From the NCBI RefSeq assembly GCF_009362735.1, contig NZ_WHNP01000046.1, positions 300-59,094 of the forward strand: a stretch of DNA of 58,795 nt, written 5' to 3'. This document shows, piece after piece, positions 33,960 to 41,152 of the stretch. Within the stretch, counting starts at the first letter, position 1. Every line of letters begins with the position of its first letter. The DNA is from Paraburkholderia franconis (lineage in GTDB: Bacteria; Pseudomonadota; Gammaproteobacteria; Burkholderiales; Burkholderiaceae). The translations under genes were made by a program, and so were the position numbers. The notes below the pieces were generated by a model. It saw only the letters and a program-made list of their open reading frames with translations, had not been told where the DNA came from and did no database searches.

Positions 33960-34925
33960 CTAGCGGAGAATGGTCATGGGTCTCCACTCGGTTTTATCCT
34001 TCGGGGGAGTCCACGTTGCATCGGCGGAGTCGGGGATGGGTTGATACGCGCCGTTGGCTGTCCGTTCCATAAAGCGGCACCAGTTTTCGGGCATGTCGGG
34101 CCAATCGATCTGAAGACAAAAGTGGCCGTCCTCGGTCACGCTCCACTTGCCGCTGGCGCTGTGTGGCTGGAGAAAACCGCCACCCGCCCAGTAAACCGTC
34201 AGCGTACCGTCGGGGCCATTGACCCATTGTCTCAGGGCGCCCGACGTGTTCGTCCTCAGGATAGTGGCGCCCCGCATCAACGGAATCAGTTGATCCCTGG
34301 TCAGCCGCGAAGGTAGGCTGCCGCCCGAGTGCGACGCAATACCCGGCTCGACAGGGTTAAGTGCCGCTGCTGTAGCCGCATTTGTCGATGTACCCTGATT
34401 CCTCTCATGCGGCGATATCTGCGCGGGCGCGCTCGCGATAGTGGGAGAAGATGCAGCGGATGACGCGGGCACGAGTTTCGCAGCAGGCGTCGCGGATGCG
34501 TCGCCCTGTGATGGCGCGGGTTCGGACGCGGCTGATTGCGCCCCATGTTCCGTCCGCGTGGCGGCGGCAGAGCTGGCGGACGCCTGTGGTTGGCTCGCTG
34601 CTGGCCGCGCGATCGACGCTGCAGCGGCGGAAGCAGCCTTTGGACTGGGCTTCGGCCTGGCCGTTGCGGCGCGATGCTGCTGCTCGGCCTTGTGTTTCTT
34701 TTGTGCGTCTTCTTCCTTCGTCTGGGCATCCTGGTCCAGAAAAAAATTCACACGCTCGATCAGGACGCCCTCACTGGTTGGCGCAGCGCGGACGCGCCCA
34801 GCTGCCAGTTGCCATTGCGTCGACCACCGCACGCGATCGTGCTTCGCGACGACCGTCGAGTCGGCGCAAAGCAGCGCGAGCAGCCCGGATAGCATGCCCG
34901 CACAAGTTCGACGAGTGAACTTCAT
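33960..34925 (-). CDS. Exported protein with Ala/Pro-rich linker and DUF995-like C-terminus
   Basis: 321 residues. An N-terminal signal peptide (MLSGLLALLCADSTVVA) is followed by a short folded stretch, a 130-residue low-complexity linker rich in Ala, Ser, Pro and Gln (residues about 75-205), and a C-terminal domain of about 100 residues: LTRDQLIPLMRGATILRTNT, VYWAGGGFL, GKWSVTEDGHFCLQIDW, ENWCRF. The C-terminal pattern (threshold residues then GxW...EDGxFC) resembles small periplasmic DUF995-type domains. The linker suggests it bridges the periplasm. The function is unknown, and it shares no operon with the MgtA gene upstream. Confidence 0.7.
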   Translation of the reverse strand: MKFTRRTCAGMLSGLLALLCADSTVVAKHDRVRWSTQWQLAAGRVRAAPTSEGVLIERVNFFLDQDAQTKEEDAQKKHKAEQQHRAATARPKPSPKAASAAAASIARPAASQPQASASSAAATRTEHGAQSAASEPAPSQGDASATPAAKLVPASSAASSPTIASAPAQISPHERNQGTSTNAATAAALNPVEPGIASHSGGSLPSRLTRDQLIPLMRGATILRTNTSGALRQWVNGPDGTLTVYWAGGGFLQPHSASGKWSVTEDGHFCLQIDWPDMPENWCRFMERTANGAYQPIPDSADATWTPPKDKTEWRPMTILR

Positions 34926-35098
34926 TTGTATCCACCCTCCCGGTCGGCATGGGACGCACGAATTGCCTGCCCGTTGTCGAAAAATATCGCAGGAGGGAGG
35001 ATAACGCCAAATGTTGCTTTTGCCCTTACGGTGTAATGGGGCTCAGATCGGATACGCGGTCTGCAAGCCATCGCGGTCCGTTCACCCGAATGCACTCG

Positions 35099-37771
35099 TC
35101 AATTCAGCCCAAAGCGTCGGGCGAACCATCTTTTAGTCAAATGGGTCAACGCGGCGTAGCTGAGCAGGATCAGCGCGAGAGCAGGCCAATACGTCCACGG
35201 CAACGGAGTAAATCCGAGAACGTCGCCAAGGGATGTAAAAGGCAGTATCACGCCAGCAGTGGCAATGATCAGACTTGTCGCCATAAGCGCCGGACTGGCC
35301 CGGCTCTCGAGAAACGGCACCTTTGCCGTGCGGATGATGTGGATGATCAGCGTCTGCGTCAGCAAGGACTCGACGAACCACCCGGTTTGAAAGAGAGCGG
35401 GCTTGTCCCATGCATCGAAGACGCGGAGCATCATGAAATAGGTCACGTAGTCGAATACGGAACTGACTGGACCTATCAGAAGCATGAACTTGACGATGTT
35501 CCCGAGATCCCAGCGACGCGGCATGCTGAGATATTCCGCGTCGACGTTATCGGTCGGAATGGCCGTTTGCGAGAAGTCGTAAAGCAGATTGTTGGTGAGT
35601 ACCTGAATCGGCGCCATCGGCAGAAACGGCAGAATGATGCTGGCTCCAAGCACGCTGAACATATTGCCGAAATTCGAGCTTGCTCCCATCTTGATGTACT
35701 TGGTGATGTTGCCGAATACCTTGCGTCCTTCCAGCACGCCGTCGTTCAGCACGGCAAGGCTCTTCTCGAGCAGAATGATGTCGGCGGAATCCTTGGCGAT
35801 GTCGACGGCGCTATCGACCGACACACCGACATCCGAAGCCTTGAGCGCAGGCCCATCGTTGATGCCGTCTCCAAGAAAGCCGACAACGTGCCCTTTGCTA
35901 TGCAACGCGTCGACGATAGAAGCCTTCTGCGACGGAGACAGCTTCGCAAAAACGGATGCCTTCTCCGCCAGATCCTCGAGTTCAGCCTGCGAGAGCGACT
36001 CCAGTTCCTTGCCGAGCACGATGCGATCGACGGCGATTCCAACTTCGTGACAGATCTTCCGGGTGACAATGTCGTTGTCGCCGGTGAGAATCTTTACCTG
36101 AACACCGCTCGCCTTCAATGCTGCAATTGCTGCTGCGGCCGTTTCTTTGGGCGGATCGAGAAACGCAATGAAGCCGAGGAGTGTCAGATCGGTCTCGTCG
36201 GCAACTGAATAGGCCGTTTGATCCGGCGGCATGGCCTTGTAGGCGACGGCGACCACGCGAAAGCCATCCGAATTGAGCTCGTCGGTGATCTGCTTTGTCG
36301 CGGCGTAGTGGCTCTCGTCGAGCGTGTCTGTATCGCCGTCAATCGCGTAGCGTGAACAAACGGAGAAGATCTCCTCCACGGCGCCCTTGCAGATCATGAT
36401 GTGCACGCCATCGTCCCGGGCAAGTACCACGGACATGCGGCGGCGCTCGAAATCGAACGGCATCTCATCGATCTTGACGAACTGCTCATGAACCTTGAGC
36501 TGTTCATGGGGCTCGACATGATTCAACACGGCAACGTCGAGAAGGTTTTTCAGGCCCGACTGATGCACGCTGTTCAGGTATGCATACTCCAGTACCTGAT
36601 CGGATTCGTTGCCGTGAATGTCGAGATGGCGCTTCAGAATGATGTGATCTTGCGTGAGCGTGCCTGTCTTGTCCGTGCAAAGCACATCCAATGCGCCGAA
36701 GTTCTGGATCGCATTTAATCGCTTGACGATGACTTTTTTCCGCGACATGTCGATCGCCCCTTTGGCGAGATTGACAGTGACGATCATCGGAAGCATCTCG
36801 GGCGTGAGTCCCACAGCTACGGCGACCGCGAAAAGCAGCGCGTCAAACCAGTTTCCTTTGGTCAGCCCGTTGATCACGAACACGAGCGGCACCATGACCA
36901 GAATGAAGCGAAGCATCAGCCAGGTGAATCGCGTCACGCCCTTGTCGAAGCTGGTCTCTGTTCGCTGTGCTGCAACTACATCGGCAATGCGACCGAACAT
37001 GGTCGTCTTTCCCGTCAGCACCACGACCCCGCAGCCAACACCGCTGACGATTGCGCTGCCCATAAAGCAGATAGTGGGCAATTCGAAATGGGAATCGACG
37101 GGCGCAGAATGAGCATGCGGTGCTTTTTCGAGCGGCATGGCTTCGCCCGTCAACGCAGATTGATTGACGAACAGATCGCGGGCGGAAATCAGCCGGAGGT
37201 CTGCGGGCACGAGATCTCCGGCCGATAGCCGAACGATGTCGCCCGGAACGAGCTGCTCGATCGGTATGTCGACATGAGACGAGCCGGTTTCCTTCGATTG
37301 CCTGATGACGGTGGCTGTCGTGCGCACCATTTTGCGCAGCGAATCGGCGGCTTTGTTCGAGCGGTGCTCCTGCACAAAACCCAGTGAGATGCTGAGCATG
37401 ACCATTGCCGCGATCATGATCGCGGCGTGTGGGTCGCCGAGCGCGTAAGACGCTGCAGCGAGCGATAAAAGCAGCAGGTTAAGCGGATTGATTGTTCTAC
37501 TGGTGAGTTCGCCGATGATCGTATGGCGCGCTTCGTGGACGACCTGGTTTGGGCCATACATGCGCAGCAGCCGTTGCGCTTCCTCGGCGTCGAGACCCGA
37601 TGCGGTGCTGTGCAGCTTTGTCAACGCTTCATCGGGCGACGACTGCGCGAATTCAGCGAGTGTTTCCGCGCTTGCCGTCGAAGGGTGGACAACAGTACGG
37701 GACGACCGGCCCCACCAGTTCAAGAATGGAGCGATGGTATGCAAGCCACGTTTTCCGGCTGTCAGCGTCAT
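35099..37771 (-). CDS. mgtA: Mg2+-translocating P-type ATPase
   Basis: 890 residues from the ATG at 37771 (MTLTAGKRGLH); an upstream TTG at 37813 is less likely. P3B-type ATPase: cation-transporter N-terminal motif, actuator region VNQSALTGEAMPLEK, phosphorylation site CTDKTGTLTQDHI, and VGFLGDGINDGPAL in the hinge. The TM4 motif LTPEMLPMIV is the signature of MgtA/MgtB magnesium importers. It sits in the inner membrane. It is divergent from the hypothetical gene at 38002, and the shared 230-base region contains an FNR-type box and a short direct-repeat array. Its placement at the edge of the low-oxygen cluster fits the known presence of ATPases in such clusters. Confidence 0.93.
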   Translation of the reverse strand: MTLTAGKRGLHTIAPFLNWWGRSSRTVVHPSTASAETLAEFAQSSPDEALTKLHSTASGLDAEEAQRLLRMYGPNQVVHEARHTIIGELTSRTINPLNLLLLSLAAASYALGDPHAAIMIAAMVMLSISLGFVQEHRSNKAADSLRKMVRTTATVIRQSKETGSSHVDIPIEQLVPGDIVRLSAGDLVPADLRLISARDLFVNQSALTGEAMPLEKAPHAHSAPVDSHFELPTICFMGSAIVSGVGCGVVVLTGKTTMFGRIADVVAAQRTETSFDKGVTRFTWLMLRFILVMVPLVFVINGLTKGNWFDALLFAVAVAVGLTPEMLPMIVTVNLAKGAIDMSRKKVIVKRLNAIQNFGALDVLCTDKTGTLTQDHIILKRHLDIHGNESDQVLEYAYLNSVHQSGLKNLLDVAVLNHVEPHEQLKVHEQFVKIDEMPFDFERRRMSVVLARDDGVHIMICKGAVEEIFSVCSRYAIDGDTDTLDESHYAATKQITDELNSDGFRVVAVAYKAMPPDQTAYSVADETDLTLLGFIAFLDPPKETAAAAIAALKASGVQVKILTGDNDIVTRKICHEVGIAVDRIVLGKELESLSQAELEDLAEKASVFAKLSPSQKASIVDALHSKGHVVGFLGDGINDGPALKASDVGVSVDSAVDIAKDSADIILLEKSLAVLNDGVLEGRKVFGNITKYIKMGASSNFGNMFSVLGASIILPFLPMAPIQVLTNNLLYDFSQTAIPTDNVDAEYLSMPRRWDLGNIVKFMLLIGPVSSVFDYVTYFMMLRVFDAWDKPALFQTGWFVESLLTQTLIIHIIRTAKVPFLESRASPALMATSLIIATAGVILPFTSLGDVLGFTPLPWTYWPALALILLSYAALTHLTKRWFARRFGLN

Positions 37772-37864
37772 GATCACATTGGGTTCTGATCGGACGGGAT
37801 TCCCGGCGATCAATCAACAGTCGAATAGAGGAGCGTGCTGTCTCGCACGACGCCGGCGCGTACG

Positions 37865-37908
37865 TAATGGCTTAATGGCTTGTACCTAATAGCTTGTATG
37901 TAATAGCC
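37865..37908. repeat. Four short TAATRGCY direct repeats
   Basis: TAATGGCT, TAATGGCT, TAATAGCT and TAATAGCC follow one another, the last two separated by six bases so that a 14-base unit (TGTAYSTAATAGCY) is repeated. They lie between the divergent mgtA and 38002 genes, about 100 bases from the mgtA start. They could be a regulator array or slippage products. Confidence 0.5.
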
Positions 37909-37945
37909 AGCCTCACGATTAGTAGCCGAGGGGATCGACGAACGG

Positions 37946-37959
37946 TTGACGTAGGTCAA
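37946..37959. promoter_or_regulatory. FNR/ANR-type box 1
   Basis: TTGAC-GTAG-GTCAA, a perfect dyad of the FNR/DNR type (TTGAY-N4-RTCAA). It lies 42 bases before the ATG at 38002 and may also serve mgtA in the other direction. Confidence 0.65.
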
Positions 37960-38001
37960 TCGCGCCGGGGAATCGGCCGTCGTTGTCAGAGAAACGTCAT
38001 C

Positions 38002-39297
38002 ATGGCCGTCGAGACTGGACACGTTCATCTACCCCGGGTTGTCATGATGCAAAAGACCGAGGCTATCTCTGTGTTGGGAGAGCGCAGCTTGCTGCTGCCA
38101 GGCTGGATCAAGGCGGCACTCTCTGCAAACGACCGTCTGAAGCTTTATCTGAGCGTGCTTCAGGCTGCATTGGCGCACGCCGACCATCCCAATACGGGCG
38201 CGCTCGATCTGAGTGCCGAACTGACGGCTGCACACGTCGACGCGCCCTGGCTTCTCGACATGCCAGGTGGTTCCGCGCTCGTCGATGGCGAACTGCTCGT
38301 GCCCGGTTTGCATCATCTCGTAGAGCGGCTGTCCGAAGATCTCGCGGCAATGGCGAAACCGCTGCTCGAATCGGATCACGACGCTGTTTCTTTGCGAGAG
38401 CGTATCCAGCACTGGCTGGCTATGCTGGACTCGCTGGAGGGCGCGCGTATCAGCCGCGCGCAGTTGCAGGCGCTGACGCGCGGTCGGAACGCCGATAGTG
38501 AAGACAGCTTTCACGTGCTGGTGATGGACCTTCATCGCGCGTTGAACCAGTTGGCCAGTTCACTTTCGAGCGAGGAAATCGACGGCGCGCATGTCTGGCA
38601 ATTGCAGCCAGCCGACCGCTCACTCGTTGTCGCCTTCATGCGCGGCTTGAACCGCACTGCACGGCTGAAGTTCGAGCACCCTGGACTCGAAACCGCTGTG
38701 ACGCGCGACGGTAATCGAGTGCTGCTGCAGAACGATATCGGCACCAACGACGCGCATGTGCTGGTCATTCAGATCGAGAGCATGACGGTCACGCTGAGCT
38801 ATTCCGATCTGCACCGGCAGCGCTTCGAATTTCTCCAGACGCTTCTCGCACCGCTTGGAGCGCAGTGGACTGGCGTGCAGTCGAAAGTCGCGGCCACGCT
38901 CAACGAAGGCGCCGCATACACATTCGGTACTGCGCGCTTCGAGTGCGCGGACGAACATGCTCTCGACGCGACGCTGGAAGGCATCGGCTCGCGCATCGTC
39001 TTTCTGATCGACTGGAACAGGGCGCGCAAGCGCTTGCTGTCTTTCGTCGACAAGAAGGCGGCAATCGCCGTGCTGGTCGATGCCGCGCAAAGCGAGGCGG
39101 GGCACATGGCGTGGCTGAAGGCGGGCGGCGAAGCGCTGATCTACGCAGCCATGCAGGATGTGGGGCAAGGGGTGTTTCGCATCGGCGACCGGCTCGACGC
39201 AATACTCGGAACCGCCGACGCGAAAGAGTTTCTGATCGATGTTCTCCTCGCTTTCCTTGCGCGTCATCGCAACGCGATGACCCGTCGCACAAGGTAG
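38002..39297 (+). CDS. Conserved hypothetical protein of the stress cluster
   Basis: 431 residues from the ATG at 38002 (MAVETGHVHLPRVV); another start at 38044 (MMQKTEAISVLGE) is possible. No signal peptide or membrane helix is seen. The protein is mostly helical in its N-terminal 150 residues (LYLSVLQAALAHADHP, LRERIQHWLAMLDSLEG). The middle part is beta-rich (HVLVIQIESMTVTLSYSDLH), and the C-terminal part is helical (MAWLKAGGEALIYAAMQDVG). I recognise no domain or catalytic motif. The perfect FNR-type box in front and the position among stress genes suggest a role in low-oxygen survival. Confidence 0.75.
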   Translation: MAVETGHVHLPRVVMMQKTEAISVLGERSLLLPGWIKAALSANDRLKLYLSVLQAALAHADHPNTGALDLSAELTAAHVDAPWLLDMPGGSALVDGELLVPGLHHLVERLSEDLAAMAKPLLESDHDAVSLRERIQHWLAMLDSLEGARISRAQLQALTRGRNADSEDSFHVLVMDLHRALNQLASSLSSEEIDGAHVWQLQPADRSLVVAFMRGLNRTARLKFEHPGLETAVTRDGNRVLLQNDIGTNDAHVLVIQIESMTVTLSYSDLHRQRFEFLQTLLAPLGAQWTGVQSKVAATLNEGAAYTFGTARFECADEHALDATLEGIGSRIVFLIDWNRARKRLLSFVDKKAAIAVLVDAAQSEAGHMAWLKAGGEALIYAAMQDVGQGVFRIGDRLDAILGTADAKEFLIDVLLAFLARHRNAMTRRTR

Positions 39298-39355
39298 CAC
39301 CGCTTCGAATCGATACGCGTTCCCGGCCGGGAAGGAATGCACGCGATTGGGCCGA

Positions 39356-39369
39356 TTGACCCAGGTCAA
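39356..39369. promoter_or_regulatory. FNR/ANR-type box 2
   Basis: TTGAC-CCAG-GTCAA, a perfect dyad. It is 88 bases upstream of the HPF gene ATG. A GATGAT sequence at 39391-39396 sits where a -10 element would be if the box centred at -41.5. Confidence 0.65.
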
Positions 39370-39457
39370 CGACGACAGTCCGCGTCACGCGATGATGCGA
39401 TGAAGGCCTGCATGTTTCGCAAGCCACGTCCAACATCGATATCGAACGGAGACGAAG

Positions 39458-39778
39458 ATGGGCATTGGTATGCAGATTGTCTATCTCGGCTTCTGTGGGA
39501 CGAAGCAGCTGGAATCGGAAGCCGCCGCACAGCTAGTGAGGCTCGATCGCTATAGCGCGCTCGTGTCGAACTGTCATCTGGCGATCGAAGCAATACGCTC
39601 GCAATCGGGGAAGCCCACCTACGATGTTCGCCTCGACCTCATCACGCCCACGCACGATCTCAAACCCATCGCGCACTACTCGGGTGAGAACGCGGAGGAA
39701 GCGATTCGCTGTGCGTTCGACGTCGCAGAGAAGGAGCTCCATACGGCCGCCGATGCGGCGGCACAACGGCGGCATTGA
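39458..39778 (+). CDS. Short HPF/RaiA-like ribosome-associated protein
   Basis: 106 residues of the sigma-54 modulation/S30EA fold: MQIVYLGFCGTKQLESEAAA then LVRLDRYSALVSNCHLAIEA, and DVRLDLITPTHDLKP. The family blocks the decoding centre and promotes 100S or inactive 70S ribosomes in starvation and hypoxia. GGAG lies six bases before the ATG at 39458; MQIV at 39470 is an alternative start. It is preceded by FNR box 2. Short HPF proteins of this kind occur in the Burkholderia low-oxygen locus. Confidence 0.8.
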   Translation: MGIGMQIVYLGFCGTKQLESEAAAQLVRLDRYSALVSNCHLAIEAIRSQSGKPTYDVRLDLITPTHDLKPIAHYSGENAEEAIRCAFDVAEKELHTAADAAAQRRH

Positions 39779-39815
39779 AGTCAGGCATCGATCGAGGCCG
39801 CGAACACGCACGCGA

Positions 39816-39829
39816 TTGATCTGCATCAG
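39816..39829. promoter_or_regulatory. FNR-like box 3 (one mismatch)
   Basis: TTGAT-CTGC-ATCAG, matching the TTGAT-N4-ATCAA consensus at nine of ten conserved positions. It lies 74 bases before the BON-protein ATG. Confidence 0.45.
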
Positions 39830-39903
39830 ACAACGCATCTCGTTGCGGACGGAAGCTTTTCTCATGGTGGTTCATGCCACGATTCGCTTCGAGGAGATGC
39901 GCG

Positions 39904-40554
39904 ATGAAAACAGACCGTGAGTTGAAGAAAGAAGTCGAGGCGGAACTCGATTGGGACCCGGCCGTCACGGCAACCGACATCGGCGTGGAGGTAACGGATC
40001 GCGTCGTCATACTTTCGGGGCATCCGCCGAGCTTTGCGGAGAAGCTCGCGGCGGAAAAGGCCGCGCATCGGGTGGCGGGCGTGAAGGCAGTCGTGGTGGA
40101 AATGCAGGTTCGCTTGCCGCAAAAAGACGAGCGCACCGATGAAGACATTGCCAATGCCGTACACGCGATTCTGCACTGGACGGTCGGCCTGCCTGACGAT
40201 TCGGTGAAGGTTCAGGTGGAGAAAGGGTGGATCACGCTGAGGGGCACGGTGGATTGGGCGTACCAGAGCCATGTCGCCGCGCGCGCTGTCAGTCATATGC
40301 GCGGCGTGCGCGGTGTGTTGAACCGCATCGAAGTGCGCGGCAAGATCGCGTCCGAGGACATCGGCGAAAAGATCGCGCAGGCGATGCAGCGGCATGCCGA
40401 GCGCGAAGTCAAACACATCAGCATCGATGTCAAGGATGGAATGGTGACGTTGACGGGCAAAGTGGGTTCTTACGCGGAACGTGCCGTCGCGAGAGGGGCC
40501 GCGTGGAGTGCGCCCGGCGTGCATGCCGTAGTGGACGATCTCGTTGTCGAGTGA
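39904..40554 (+). CDS. BON-domain protein, three BON domains
   Basis: 216 residues with three BON modules at about 4-70, 78-146 and 150-214. Each has the DRVVILSGHP / KGWITLRGTVD / DGMVTLTGKVG strand pair and the conserved G between. There is no obvious signal peptide, so it may be cytoplasmic or secreted by an unusual route; most BON proteins (OsmY-like) act in the periplasm and bind phospholipid. The ATG at 39904 was chosen over 39874 because GAGGAG lies before it and the first domain starts right after. It lies in the stress cluster, preceded by an FNR-like box. Confidence 0.9.
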   Translation: MKTDRELKKEVEAELDWDPAVTATDIGVEVTDRVVILSGHPPSFAEKLAAEKAAHRVAGVKAVVVEMQVRLPQKDERTDEDIANAVHAILHWTVGLPDDSVKVQVEKGWITLRGTVDWAYQSHVAARAVSHMRGVRGVLNRIEVRGKIASEDIGEKIAQAMQRHAEREVKHISIDVKDGMVTLTGKVGSYAERAVARGAAWSAPGVHAVVDDLVVE

Positions 40555-40661
40555 GATGCAGCGCTGTCGCAGTCGCAATCGGGCAGCCGATCAATCGGTG
40601 TTCTTCCAGATGAGGATGCCGTTCTCGCTCATCACAGCGTTAGCCGGAGATTGAACTCAAT

Positions 40662-41138
40662 ATGAAATCCCTCGAACCTATATTGATTCGATTGTGCGTT
40701 GCCTTTGCATTGGGCGTCGCGAGCATGGCGGCGTCGGCGCAGTCGTTGCCGGAGGCGGTCAGCCGAAACGGCGTGCTGTACATGACGGGTGGGATCGGCG
40801 AAGACGAGGCAAAGACGTTTCTTGCGCTTGCGCCCCGCTACAGTCTGCGGTTGATGTTGACATCGGGAAAAGGCAATTACCTCGCGGATGTCGACGTGAA
40901 AATCGCAACCATGGATGGCAAGACCGTTCTCGACACGCGCACCGACGGTCCGTTCCTCTACGTGATGCTGCCGGCCGGACGCTATCGCATTGTCGCGAAT
41001 GCGGGGCGCGCGGACGTGATCAGGCTGGTGGACGTGCCGCGTCGCGGAGGCGTCGATCTGCACGTTTCGCTGCAGGAATCCGTCACGCCCGATGCGGCCG
41101 CGAGTTGCCCGGGGTGTCGCCCGTCGGCCAAACTCTAG
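40662..41138 (+). CDS. Periplasmic carboxypeptidase-regulatory-like hypothetical protein
   Basis: 158 residues. A Sec signal (LIRLCVAFALGVASMAASA) is cut after residue 26. The mature part has a beta-sandwich pattern, YLADVDVKIATMDGKTVLDT then FLYVMLPAGRYRIVAN, typical of carboxypeptidase-regulatory-like or transthyretin-like modules. The C-terminus has the motif CPGC, which might bind metal or form a disulfide. The next gene (P-type ATPase) begins 14 bases after its stop, so both are one unit. The function is unknown; it could be an exported partner of that ATPase. Confidence 0.7.
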   Translation: MKSLEPILIRLCVAFALGVASMAASAQSLPEAVSRNGVLYMTGGIGEDEAKTFLALAPRYSLRLMLTSGKGNYLADVDVKIATMDGKTVLDTRTDGPFLYVMLPAGRYRIVANAGRADVIRLVDVPRRGGVDLHVSLQESVTPDAAASCPGCRPSAKL

Positions 41139-41152
41139 CGGAGGGATCGTCG

